Positions 50,145 through 58,115 of a stretch of DNA of 64,000 nucleotides are shown in pieces; position 1 is the first letter of the stretch; each line of letters starts with the position of its first letter. A model generated the notes under the pieces. That model made no database searches. It was not told where the DNA came from and worked only from the letters and a program-made list of their open reading frames with translations. The stretch comes from Sphingomonas sp. ERG5. GTDB taxonomy: Bacteria; Pseudomonadota; Alphaproteobacteria; Sphingomonadales; Sphingomonadaceae. The stretch covers positions 1 through 64,000 of the forward strand of contig NZ_JSXI01000048.1 of NCBI RefSeq assembly GCF_000803065.1, read 5' to 3'. The position numbers and the translations under genes were made by a program.

Positions 50145-51014
50145 TCAGGCCGCCATCTGGGCGAACCGGCCGCTGTTGAAGTCATCCACAGCCTGGTGGA
50201 TCTCGGCTTCGCTGTTCATGACGAACGGGCCATGGCCGACGATCGGCTCGTCGATCGGTTCGCCGGTCAGCACCAGCAACATAGCATCGCCGTCGGCATG
50301 GATCGCGATATCGCTCCCCTCGCGCCCCAGCAGCAGCATTTCCGCCTCACCAACCGCCTGAGTGGCGTTGACCGTCACATGGCCGGTCAGCACGACCAGC
50401 ATGGCGGTATGGCCTTCGGGCAAATCAAGCATGAGGTCCGCGTCGCGATTGAGCCGCACATCCCACAGATTGACTGGCGTAAAGGTTTTGGCCGGTCCCT
50501 TGCTGCCGCCGAACTCGCCGGCAATGATGCGGGCGGTGCCGGCGCCGTCGGGCAGATCGATGACCGGGATATCGGCGTTCACGATACCCTGATAGCCGCC
50601 GGGCGCCATCTTGTCCTTCGCGGGCAGATTGACCCAGAGTTGCACCATGCGGAATGGGCCGCCGGTCTTGGCAAAGGCCGGCGAATGATATTCCTCATGC
50701 AGGATGCCGCCGCCCGCCGTCATCCATTGCACATCGCCGGGACCGATGATGCCGCCATTGCCGGCGGAATCCTTATGCTCGACTTCACCGTCGTAAACGA
50801 TGGTGACGGTTTCGAATCCACGATGCGGATGTTGCCCCACGCCACGCCGGTCGGTGGTCGGCTCGAAATAATGCGGCCCCGCATAATCGAGCAGCAGGAA
50901 CGGGCTGATATGCGCGCCCAGGCCATTATAGGAAAAGAGCGAGCGAACCGGAAAACCGTCGCCTACCCAATGGCCGCGATTGTTGCCGTAACGGCCGAGA
51001 ATCTTCTTGCTCAT
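50145..51014 (-). CDS. pirin family protein
   Basis: Second pirin, 289 residues (start 51014, GGAGAA upstream). The iron-binding cupin has QHPHRGFETVTIVYDGEVEH (about 57-76) and GGGILHEEYH. It differs enough from the pirin at 49104 to be a distinct subfamily. It is divergent from a LysR gene with 124 bp between the starts, the typical layout for LysR control. Confidence 0.9.
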   Translation of the reverse strand: MSKKILGRYGNNRGHWVGDGFPVRSLFSYNGLGAHISPFLLLDYAGPHYFEPTTDRRGVGQHPHRGFETVTIVYDGEVEHKDSAGNGGIIGPGDVQWMTAGGGILHEEYHSPAFAKTGGPFRMVQLWVNLPAKDKMAPGGYQGIVNADIPVIDLPDGAGTARIIAGEFGGSKGPAKTFTPVNLWDVRLNRDADLMLDLPEGHTAMLVVLTGHVTVNATQAVGEAEMLLLGREGSDIAIHADGDAMLLVLTGEPIDEPIVGHGPFVMNSEAEIHQAVDDFNSGRFAQMAA

Positions 51015-51138
51015 GGCGTTTCTCCGAAGCGGTCGGCGTTTGTCCAGATGGCCGATCGCGCTGTTGCAATGGAGATAGCCGCGCGACGACAACGTCGAAA
51101 GATTGTCAAAATCGACGCATCGTCCTATCAACAGGACG

Positions 51139-52080
51139 ATGCAGGATTTGAACGACCTTTATTATTTCGTGCAGGTGGTCGATCATGGCGGCTTCGCGGC
51201 GGCGGGACGCGCGCTCAATATCCAGAAATCGAAGCTCAGCCGGCGCATCGCACTGCTGGAGGAACGGCTCGACGTGCGCTTGCTCAACCGATCCTCGCGC
51301 CGCTTCTCGGTGACCGAGATCGGCCGCGAATATTATGATCGCTGCGTCGCCGTATTGGTCGAGGCGGAAGCCGCCGAGCAAGTGATCGCCGCGGTGCGCG
51401 CCGAACCGCGCGGCGTGGTACGCATGAGTTGCCCCACCGCCCTGCTCTCCTTCCAGTTCGGCACCATCATTGCGCGGTTCCTGGCCGAGAATCCCGCGGT
51501 CGACATTCATCTGGAAAGCACCAATCGCCGGGTGGACCTGATCGCCGAAGGATTCGACATCGCCATTCGGGTGCGCTTCCCGCCGCTGGAGCCAAGCGAT
51601 CTCATCATGCGGCGGCTCGACGAGAGCACCCAGTGCCTGGTCGCCAGCCCGGCATTGCTGCCGGACACGCTCCGTTCGCCGGCCGACCTCAATGATCTTC
51701 CCAGCCTCGATCTCGGGCCGGCGCACCGCGACCATCACTGGCAGCTCCATCATGCCGATGGCCGGACGGCGATGGTGCCGCACCGGCCCCGGCTCGTCAC
51801 CGACGATATGGCCGCGCTGCGTGACGCGGCGGTTGCGGGCGTCGGCGTCGTCCAGCTTCCGACGTTGATGATATGGGAAGATGTCGAGGCCGGGCGGCTG
51901 ATCCATGTTCTGCCGCAATGGCGTCCCCGCGCCGGCATCATCCATGCCGTATTTCCTTCGCGCCGCGGATTGCTGCCTTCAGTGCGAGCGCTGATCGAGT
52001 TCCTGGCGCAGGAGTGCGTCAGGCAGCGCCAGACCGCCGGGCGATCGCTGCAGAATCTCGATGCGGTGGCCGTCGATTGA
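51139..52080 (+). CDS. LysR family transcriptional regulator
   Basis: LysR-type regulator of 313 residues. The N-terminal winged helix spans about 1-60 (MQDLNDLYYFVQVVDHGGFA, then IQKSKLSRRIALLEERLDVRLLNRSSR), with a periplasmic-binding-protein-like effector domain after residue 90. The ATG at 51139 follows an AGGA. It is divergent from the pirin gene, so it probably controls the pirin/OsmC/FMN reductase group, as related regulators do for quinone or electrophile stress. Confidence 0.93.
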   Translation: MQDLNDLYYFVQVVDHGGFAAAGRALNIQKSKLSRRIALLEERLDVRLLNRSSRRFSVTEIGREYYDRCVAVLVEAEAAEQVIAAVRAEPRGVVRMSCPTALLSFQFGTIIARFLAENPAVDIHLESTNRRVDLIAEGFDIAIRVRFPPLEPSDLIMRRLDESTQCLVASPALLPDTLRSPADLNDLPSLDLGPAHRDHHWQLHHADGRTAMVPHRPRLVTDDMAALRDAAVAGVGVVQLPTLMIWEDVEAGRLIHVLPQWRPRAGIIHAVFPSRRGLLPSVRALIEFLAQECVRQRQTAGRSLQNLDAVAVD

Positions 52081-52103
52081 TCACCTCGGGCCCGAAGCCT
52101 TGC

Positions 52104-52676
52104 TCAGAGGTGGAGATGGCGGTGCAGCGCCGCACCGCGTGGCGACAGCTGGTAACCGACATTGAGGCTTTCCGTTAAGCCCAGCGCCTTGAGTTTACGC
52201 ACATTCGCTTTGAAGGGTGCGGTATCCCGGCCGACCATTGAGGCCAGTTCAGCGGCACGGATGCCGGGATGGGCCGCGATCAGGTCCAACGTCCGTCGTG
52301 TCCAGGCCGAAGCGCGATCGAACCGCGCGAGCTTCGCCAGGATTTGCGCCAGGCTTTCCTCTCCGAGACGATCATCCTCACGCAAGGCGATGCGGGGATC
52401 ATCGCCAGCCAGCTCGACTGCGATACGATAAAGATCACCAACGGGCCACGACGCCAGATCCGCATGCAAAGCAGCGAGGCCGTCATAGCCCGCCTGAATG
52501 GCGTCCCGTTCGGTGATGGCCTGCGCATCGATCATCGACACGTCATCGATGGCGAGAAGCCCCACGACCGTCGTCAATGTTCCGCCGGACTTCACGGTCG
52601 GCCGGCGCCAGCGCCGAAACACGAGCGTGATCCTTCCATCAGCGATACCGTCCAGAACCCGGCGCTTCAGAAGCAT
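52104..52676 (-). CDS. ASCH/PUA-like protein with winged-helix C-terminus
   Basis: Protein of 190 residues. The first 60 residues (RITLVFRRWRRPTVKSGGTL, then VVGLLAIDDV) look like an ASCH domain, a PUA-like fold that binds RNA or nucleic acid ligands. The C-terminal 70 residues (RRTLDLIAAHPGIRAAELAS, then FKANVRKLKALGLTES) form a winged helix. The middle is acidic. I do not know a characterised homologue; a regulatory or RNA-related role is possible. It is separated by 34 bp from the DUF1178 gene upstream. Confidence 0.65.
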   Translation of the reverse strand: MLLKRRVLDGIADGRITLVFRRWRRPTVKSGGTLTTVVGLLAIDDVSMIDAQAITERDAIQAGYDGLAALHADLASWPVGDLYRIAVELAGDDPRIALREDDRLGEESLAQILAKLARFDRASAWTRRTLDLIAAHPGIRAAELASMVGRDTAPFKANVRKLKALGLTESLNVGYQLSPRGAALHRHLHL

Positions 52677-52709
52677 CCGCGCCCGCCCTTCCCGCTTAAC
52701 CCGTGACCG

Positions 52710-53150
52710 TCAATTCAGCGCCTCAGGCGGGATGACCGGTACGATCAGCGGCGCGATCGGCACGCCTTCCTCGACCAGATCCTTGACTTCAGCGGCGGTC
52801 GACTGGCCATGGATCGGAGCGGCCGCTTCATCACCGACATGCATGGCGCGGGCGCGGTCGGCAAAGGCGCGGCCGACCCATTCGGAGCTTTCGAGCGCCT
52901 TGGCTTGCGCCGCGGCCAGCGCCTCGAACGCAGCCTTCATCACCTCGGGTGACGGAAGATTCCGGGTGGCGGGTTTGCTGTTGGCCTTGGCCGGGATGCT
53001 CGGCGCCATCACCGCCTTGATCACATCGGTCGCGCCGCAATAAGGGCAGGAAACCAGGCCGCGCTCGCGCTGTTCCTCGAACGCGGTGCTCGATCCGAAC
53101 CAGGCCTCGAAAACATGGTCGCTGCCGCATTTCAGATCGAAGACGATCAT
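52710..53150 (-). CDS. DUF1178 family protein
   Basis: Small conserved alphaproteobacterial protein of 146 residues. The N-terminus has a possible zinc-ribbon: MIVFDLKCGSDHVFEAWF, then the VSCPYCGATDV knuckle (about 34-44). An Ala-rich helical region follows. Its start shares one base with the stop of the nitrilase gene (TGATG), so translation is coupled. The function is unknown; the conserved linkage with nitrilase and grxC is the main clue. Confidence 0.88.
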   Translation of the reverse strand: MIVFDLKCGSDHVFEAWFGSSTAFEEQRERGLVSCPYCGATDVIKAVMAPSIPAKANSKPATRNLPSPEVMKAAFEALAAAQAKALESSEWVGRAFADRARAMHVGDEAAAPIHGQSTAAEVKDLVEEGVPIAPLIVPVIPPEALN

Positions 53151-53971
53151 CAGGCGATCGTCACGGCCGGGATCGAACGGCGATGCATCAATACCGGAAT
53201 GCGGCTGCGCACATCCTCGACGCGCGCCGGATCGACCTCGGCAAAGCCGATCCCGGCATCCTCGCCCATGTCGAGCACGACCTCACCCCAGGGATCGATC
53301 ACCAGCGAATGGCCGAAAGTCGCGCGGCCATCCTCATGCACGCCGGTCTGCGCCGCGGCGACGACATAGGCGCCCGCTTCGATCGCGCGGGCACGCAGCA
53401 GGATATGCCAGTGCGCCGCACCGGTCGGGCGGGTAAAGGCGGCGGGCACCGCGAGGAGAGTCGCACCGGCATTGCTGAGCGCACGATACAGATCGGCGAA
53501 GCGCAGATCATAGCAGATCGACAAGCCGAGATTGCCCGCAGGCGTCTCGACCACCGAACTGGTGTCGCCGGCACCATAGCTGGCGGATTCGCGCCAGCTC
53601 TCTCCGGTCGGAAGATCGACGTCGAACAAATGCAGCTTATCGTACCGCGCACGGATCGCGCCGCTATCGTCGATCACGAAACCGCGATTGGCGAGCTTTC
53701 CGTCGCCCCGCCGCAAGGCAAGCGAACCGAGATGGACCCAGATGCCATGTTGAGCAGCGGCGGCACGCACCGCGGCGAGCACGGGATCCAGCTCTTCGGT
53801 CGTGATATTGCCTGCCCCGCGTTCGCGATCACGGTCGATCAGGCCGGACATTTCGGGAGTGAAGAGCATGGTTGCCCCACCCGCTGCGGCCCGGGCGATG
53901 CCATCGATCAGAGTCGCCGCATTGACCGCGGGATCGATCCCGCTGGTCATCTGAAGCAAAGCGATCTTCAT
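53150..53971 (-). CDS. carbon-nitrogen hydrolase (nitrilase superfamily)
   Basis: Amidase-type nitrilase homologue of 273 residues. The catalytic triad is visible: E in LFTPEMS (about 42), K in RYDKLHLFDV (about 110) and C in LSICYDLRFADLYR (about 152). This close form is typical of Nit1/NitFhit-like deaminated-glutathione amidases, which fits its position next to glutaredoxin. It overlaps the grxC stop by 4 bp. Confidence 0.9.
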   Translation of the reverse strand: MKIALLQMTSGIDPAVNAATLIDGIARAAAGGATMLFTPEMSGLIDRDRERGAGNITTEELDPVLAAVRAAAAQHGIWVHLGSLALRRGDGKLANRGFVIDDSGAIRARYDKLHLFDVDLPTGESWRESASYGAGDTSSVVETPAGNLGLSICYDLRFADLYRALSNAGATLLAVPAAFTRPTGAAHWHILLRARAIEAGAYVVAAAQTGVHEDGRATFGHSLVIDPWGEVVLDMGEDAGIGFAEVDPARVEDVRSRIPVLMHRRSIPAVTIA

Positions 53972-54225
53972 GCCGCGAGCAGCGCGTCCAGCTTGCCTTC
54001 GCGCTCCAGCGCGGCAAGTTCATCGGACCCGCCGACATGCCAGCCGTCGATGAAGATCTGCGGGACGGTGCTGCGCCCATTCGACCGGTCGAGCATCTCG
54101 GCACGCTTCGGACCACCCATGGTGATGTCGAATTCCTCGACCTGGGCGTCCTTGGCGGACAGGAGTTTCATCGCCCGCGAACAATACGGACAGAAGGCCT
54201 TGGTATAGATTTCGACTTTTGCCAT
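53968..54225 (-). CDS. grxC: glutaredoxin 3
   Basis: Glutaredoxin of 85 residues with the dithiol active site CPYC (12-15), the cis-Pro region STVPQIFID (52-60) and the glutathione-binding GGSDEL (65-70). It reduces disulfides and glutathionylated proteins. The longer frame upstream is spurious. It lies 31 bp after comF and overlaps the nitrilase start by 4 bp. Confidence 0.95.
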   Translation of the reverse strand: MAKVEIYTKAFCPYCSRAMKLLSAKDAQVEEFDITMGGPKRAEMLDRSNGRSTVPQIFIDGWHVGGSDELAALEREGKLDALLAA

Positions 54226-54256
54226 GGCCCCGAAATGTGGTGTGGCCCGCCGCTTG

Positions 54257-54988
54257 TCAATCGTTCCGGGTGGCATCGAGCACCCGCGCCCAGCACAGGA
54301 TGGTAACGCTGGCCGCCCCCGCCCGCAGCAGGATCCGCGAACAGCTGTCGCTGGTCGCGCCGCTGGTATGCACGTCATCGACGAGAATGACGGCCTTGCC
54401 GCGCAAGCTGTCCTTGCGTGCGGGATCGATCTGAAAAGCACGCGCGACCATCTTTTCGCGCTCGCGCGGCCCCAGCCCACGCATCGACGGCGTGGCGCGA
54501 ATGCGCTGTAAAATGGTCAGGTCGGCTGGACGGCCGCTGGCGCGTGACAGCGCGGTCGCGATGAGTGCCGCCTGATTATAGCCGCGCGACCAGATCCGCC
54601 AGCGATGCAGCGGCACGGGCACGAACAGATCGGCCTGTGCCGGCATCAGCCGCGCCATCTGCCGCGCCACCGTTTCGGCATAGGCGGTACGGCCGCCATA
54701 TTTGAGCTTGAGCACGACGGTCCGCGCGACATCGCCATAAGCAACGGCGGCGCGCACCCCGGCATGACGCGGCGGCGCCTGGTGGCACTCGGCGCAAAGC
54801 GCCCCCTCGCCCCGGTCATAGGCAAAGGGCGTGTTGCATCCCGCGCACCAGGGCGGCCCAAGGAAGCGCAGCGCGCTCCAGCACGTGACGCAGAAGCGAT
54901 GATCCTCGATCGTCACCGCGCCACAGCCGGGGCAGCGTGGCGGCAACGCCAGGCCAGCGACGAACCGGAAGGGCGCAAATGGTGTCAC
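54257..54988 (-). CDS. comF: ComF family phosphoribosyltransferase-like protein
   Basis: ComF homologue of about 243 residues if the GTG at 54988 is the start; longer in-frame starts reach into the divergent methyltransferase gene. A four-plus-four cysteine zinc region (CPGCG, CVTCW, CAGC, CAEC) spans the first 60 residues. The PRTase domain ends with the PRPP loop VILVDDVHTSGAT. It is linked with DNA uptake in competent bacteria; its role in alphaproteobacteria is not settled. Confidence 0.88.
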   Translation of the reverse strand: MTPFAPFRFVAGLALPPRCPGCGAVTIEDHRFCVTCWSALRFLGPPWCAGCNTPFAYDRGEGALCAECHQAPPRHAGVRAAVAYGDVARTVVLKLKYGGRTAYAETVARQMARLMPAQADLFVPVPLHRWRIWSRGYNQAALIATALSRASGRPADLTILQRIRATPSMRGLGPREREKMVARAFQIDPARKDSLRGKAVILVDDVHTSGATSDSCSRILLRAGAASVTILCWARVLDATRND

Positions 54989-55030
54989 GCCCCCTTGTCG
55001 CGGCCTGGCGTACGCGGCACAAGCCCGCCC

Positions 55031-55867
55031 GTGACGCCACCCGACATCTTCGATCGTAATCTCCGCCGCCTGCGCCGTGACCGCGCGGCGCCGGATTATG
55101 CCGCGCATGACTTTCTGCGCGCGGCAATGCTCGACGGGATTGCCGAGCGGCTTGAGTCGGTGACCCGGACTTTCTCCGAAGTGCTCGACCTCGGCTGTTT
55201 CGACGGGTCCTTCGTCGCGCCAGCAGGCGCACGGATCGTCAGAAGCGATCCGGGTGCGGTGTTTGCGAACCGGGCGCAAGGCGTTCAGGCCGATGAAGAC
55301 CAGCCGAGCTTTCCCGACGCCTCGTTCGACCTGATCGTTGCTGCCGGGACACTGGACACGGTCAGCGACTTGCCCGGCGCACTGGCGCTGGCCCGCCGGG
55401 CGCTACGGCCTGACGGGCTGTTCATGGCGGCGTTCACGGGCGGCAACAGCCTGTCGACGCTTCGTGCGGTATTGCGCGATGCCGAGGGCGAACGGCCGGC
55501 GGCACGGATCCATCCCCAAGTCGATGTCCGCTCGGCAGGCGATTTGCTGATGCGCGCGGGCTTCGCCCTGCCCGTCGCCGATGTCGAGACGCTGACGGTG
55601 CGGTATCGCGACATCTGGAGCCTGTTCCGCGACCTGCGTGGGATGGCGGCGACCAACTTGCTGCCGGGCACCCCGCCGCTGCGCCGCGACACGCTCGCGC
55701 GTGCGGCGCAGGCGTTTGCCGCGCGGGGCGATGGCGATAGTCGAACCGGCGAGCGGTTCGATATCGTCTTCCTGACCGGCTGGGCGCCCGATGAGTCGCA
55801 ACCCAAGCCGGCGCGACGCGGCAGCGGCGTTGCTTCGCTCGCGGAGGCGCTCAAGCGCCGCGATTAG
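55031..55867 (+). CDS. SAM-dependent methyltransferase-like protein (BioC/NDUFAF5-like)
   Basis: Class I methyltransferase-fold protein of about 278 residues from a GTG at 55031 (VTPPDIFDRNLRRLRRDRAA). The SAM-binding motif I is VLDLGCFDGSF (about 52-62), and a later motif is FDLIVAAGTL. The NRLRRDRAA-type N-terminus and overall length resemble the alphaproteobacterial relatives of NDUFAF5. It is divergent from comF with only 42 bp between the proposed starts. No ATG is available near the N-terminus, so the start is uncertain by a few codons. Confidence 0.82.
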   Translation: MTPPDIFDRNLRRLRRDRAAPDYAAHDFLRAAMLDGIAERLESVTRTFSEVLDLGCFDGSFVAPAGARIVRSDPGAVFANRAQGVQADEDQPSFPDASFDLIVAAGTLDTVSDLPGALALARRALRPDGLFMAAFTGGNSLSTLRAVLRDAEGERPAARIHPQVDVRSAGDLLMRAGFALPVADVETLTVRYRDIWSLFRDLRGMAATNLLPGTPPLRRDTLARAAQAFAARGDGDSRTGERFDIVFLTGWAPDESQPKPARRGSGVASLAEALKRRD

Positions 55868-55870
55868 AGT

Positions 55871-55901
55871 TTGATCCAGCAAGACGGCGCAGCTGGATCA
55901 A
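55871..55901. terminator. bidirectional terminator hairpin
   Basis: Perfect 10-bp stem TTGATCCAGC and GCTGGATCAA with an 11-base loop, placed between the convergent methyltransferase and DUF1223 genes. Confidence 0.7.
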
Positions 55902-55911
55902 GCTCCAGCCG

Positions 55912-56673
55912 TCAAAGGCGCGCAGCGGCGACGATCTTTCCGCCCTGTCCCTGCTGGACCAGAATTGCGCTGCGATAATTGGCGTCGCCGCCAGCGGGGA
56001 GCTCCAGCGTCGTCGCGCCTCCCTTCCAGGTGCCGACCGCCGCGAGCGAGCGCACGATGTTACGATGCGCCAGAGTCCGCCCATTATTCTCGCCGGCGCG
56101 GATCGGCACGACCAGATCGCGCGGATCATAGCGCACCAGCCAGACCGTGGCGGGACCGCTCGACGGCCCCTTGCCGATCATGACCTTGCCCGCCGCGACC
56201 GTGATGACGGGACCGGTATTGCCTCGTGCATTGTCGCGGATCGCCGCCGCGAGGCGCTTCGGGTCGTTGCCGACCACCGCGCCACGCCCATTGATGATCA
56301 CTTGCGGCGTGGCCACCTGCGGCCGCCCGGCGGCACGGGCATAATCCCATTGCCGTGCCGTATAGGCCGGCTTGGCGAACGTGTCCTTCCAGCCAAGCTG
56401 ATCCCAATAAGTCACCGCGAAGTTGAGTGCGAGGATGTCGCGCCGATCCGCCAGCGCGTTGACATTGCTGTTGGCGGGCGGGCAGCTCGAACAACCCTGG
56501 CTTTCATAAAGCTCCACCACGGCCGGCGCCGCCGCGCTGGCGCCCGAGTCAGTCGCGGAATTTGGCGCGGGATTTGGCGCAGCGTTCAAGGCGATCGCAC
56601 CGAGCGCGGCAATGGTAACCAGCACCCCGGCACTGATAACGCCGATCCTATGCTTGCCGACCAAGCGATTCAT
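55912..56673 (-). CDS. DUF1223 secreted thioredoxin-like protein
   Basis: DUF1223 protein of 253 residues with an N-terminal hydrophobic segment (about 10-30) that exports or anchors it. The thioredoxin-like fold carries the redox motif CSSCPP (about 59-64). The YWDQLGWKDTF and TPQVIINGR segments are family hallmarks. It probably acts as a periplasmic thiol oxidoreductase. Its 5' end overlaps the AraC gene stop by 26 bp, so the two are co-transcribed. Confidence 0.88.
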   Translation of the reverse strand: MNRLVGKHRIGVISAGVLVTIAALGAIALNAAPNPAPNSATDSGASAAAPAVVELYESQGCSSCPPANSNVNALADRRDILALNFAVTYWDQLGWKDTFAKPAYTARQWDYARAAGRPQVATPQVIINGRGAVVGNDPKRLAAAIRDNARGNTGPVITVAAGKVMIGKGPSSGPATVWLVRYDPRDLVVPIRAGENNGRTLAHRNIVRSLAAVGTWKGGATTLELPAGGDANYRSAILVQQGQGGKIVAAARL

Positions 56674-57607
56674 ATCCTGTCTCCAATCCGCCGTTGCGCC
56701 TCACCGTCGCCGCCATCCGCGATGGCGGCGACGCATCCTTCCCGTTTCCCGTCGCGCGGAAAGCGCTCGGATCCATACCATAGACCGCTGCGAACGCCCG
56801 GCTGAAATGGCTGCGGCTCGCAAAGCCGATCGTCGCGGCGATCACCTTGATCGGCATGCCGGTCGACCCGAGCAGGTCGGCCGCCCGACGCAGCCGGGTA
56901 CGAGTCACGAACGCCATCGGGCTCATGTCCAGCGCACCGGAAAATTCGCGTGCAAAGGCCGAGCGGCTCATCCCTGCCACGCCAGCCAGGCTGGCGACGC
57001 TGTGCGCCGATGCCGGCTTGTCGAGCACGGCGCCGATCGCCCTGCCCAGCCGGGGATCGCGCATGCTGCGCAGCAAATTCAGACTGTGGCCGGCATGAAT
57101 GAAGTGGCGGCGTAGCAGAAGCAGCAGCGACATCTTCATCAATGCGGCAATGAGTGCCCGCGATCCCAGGTCGGGTGAATCGACCTCCTCGATCATGCGC
57201 GTATAGGCCAGACGGACAATCTCGAGATCGCCGAGATTCTCCACGATCGGCGCGGTGACCGCATCGAGCAGACCGAATGAGCCGGATATGTTCGCCGTAA
57301 CCAGACCGCGCATGATACGCAGATCGCCAGCGGCCGCGACGGTATCCGCGGTGATGCTCTGGGTCATGCCGGGCGGGACCAGCACGACGCTGCCAGGGCC
57401 GCAGACGATCGCCGGCTGAACGCCGACCGTCAGATGCAGCGTGCCGGACAGAACATAATGCAGCGTGATCGCCGCGTTCGCTCCGGCGATCAGGTGGGCG
57501 TCGCGCCGCACGTCGCACATCGCCAGCATATCCACCGCCACATCGAGCGTGACGAGCAAGCGGTCGAGAACGGGGTCTGGCAGCACGACATCTCCAGGGT
57601 TATGCAC
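56648..57607 (-). CDS. AraC family transcriptional regulator (cupin type)
   Basis: Regulator of 319 residues from a GTG at 57607; a GTG seven codons later (57586) has a better spaced GGAG and may be the real start. The N-terminal cupin (AraC_binding/Cupin_6-like) spans about 20-190. The C-terminal helix-turn-helix pair has ASLAGVAGMSRSAFAREFSG and LGSTGMPIKVIAATIGFASR. Similar regulators control oxidoreductase genes. It overlaps the DUF1223 gene, which may be its target or partner. Confidence 0.9.
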   Translation of the reverse strand: MHNPGDVVLPDPVLDRLLVTLDVAVDMLAMCDVRRDAHLIAGANAAITLHYVLSGTLHLTVGVQPAIVCGPGSVVLVPPGMTQSITADTVAAAGDLRIMRGLVTANISGSFGLLDAVTAPIVENLGDLEIVRLAYTRMIEEVDSPDLGSRALIAALMKMSLLLLLRRHFIHAGHSLNLLRSMRDPRLGRAIGAVLDKPASAHSVASLAGVAGMSRSAFAREFSGALDMSPMAFVTRTRLRRAADLLGSTGMPIKVIAATIGFASRSHFSRAFAAVYGMDPSAFRATGNGKDASPPSRMAATVRRNGGLETGYESLGRQA

Positions 57608-57668
57608 CCTGTTCGCGAGCCGCGCGGTCCTGGTTACAAACTGCGCGCCGGGAGAATTCGGCGGCTTG

Positions 57669-58058
57669 CTAGCCGATCATCCCGTCACCGGACCCCTTGG
57701 CCAGGATCCGACCCATCGCATCGAACAGCGCGTCCATCGCCACGGGCTTGAACAGGACTTCATCGGCACCTTCGGCGAGGCAGCGTTCGCGCAGATCGAT
57801 GGCGGTGTCGGCGGTGACCACGATGATCGGCAGCGTCGCCTTGGCGTCGCTTCGTCCGCGAATGTGCCGGATCGCGGTGATGCCATCCATGCCCGGCATG
57901 CGCAGGTCGACCAGGATGATCGCATAGTCATTCTCGTCAATCAGCTTCAGGCCGATTTCGGCGCTTTCAGCGCCGGTCATCGTCGCACCCGCGACGTCAA
58001 GCATGTCGCCCACGACGCGACGGTTCATCGGATCATCTTCGATGAAGAGGACGTTCAT
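57669..58058 (-). CDS. single-domain response regulator (CheY/DivK-like)
   Basis: Receiver protein of 129 residues with no output domain. The acidic pocket is EDD (about 7-9), the phosphorylated Asp lies in ILVDLRMPGMDG (about 52), and T (VVTAD) and K (LFKPV) complete the set. It follows the histidine kinase gene by 57 bp on the same strand and is its likely phosphorylation target. Confidence 0.93.
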   Translation of the reverse strand: MNVLFIEDDPMNRRVVGDMLDVAGATMTGAESAEIGLKLIDENDYAIILVDLRMPGMDGITAIRHIRGRSDAKATLPIIVVTADTAIDLRERCLAEGADEVLFKPVAMDALFDAMGRILAKGSGDGMIG

Positions 58059-58115
58059 GGCAGCAAGGCCGTCAGGGTTTCGATGCGCGGCATGATCGTT
58101 TCCGTCTCTTTCACC

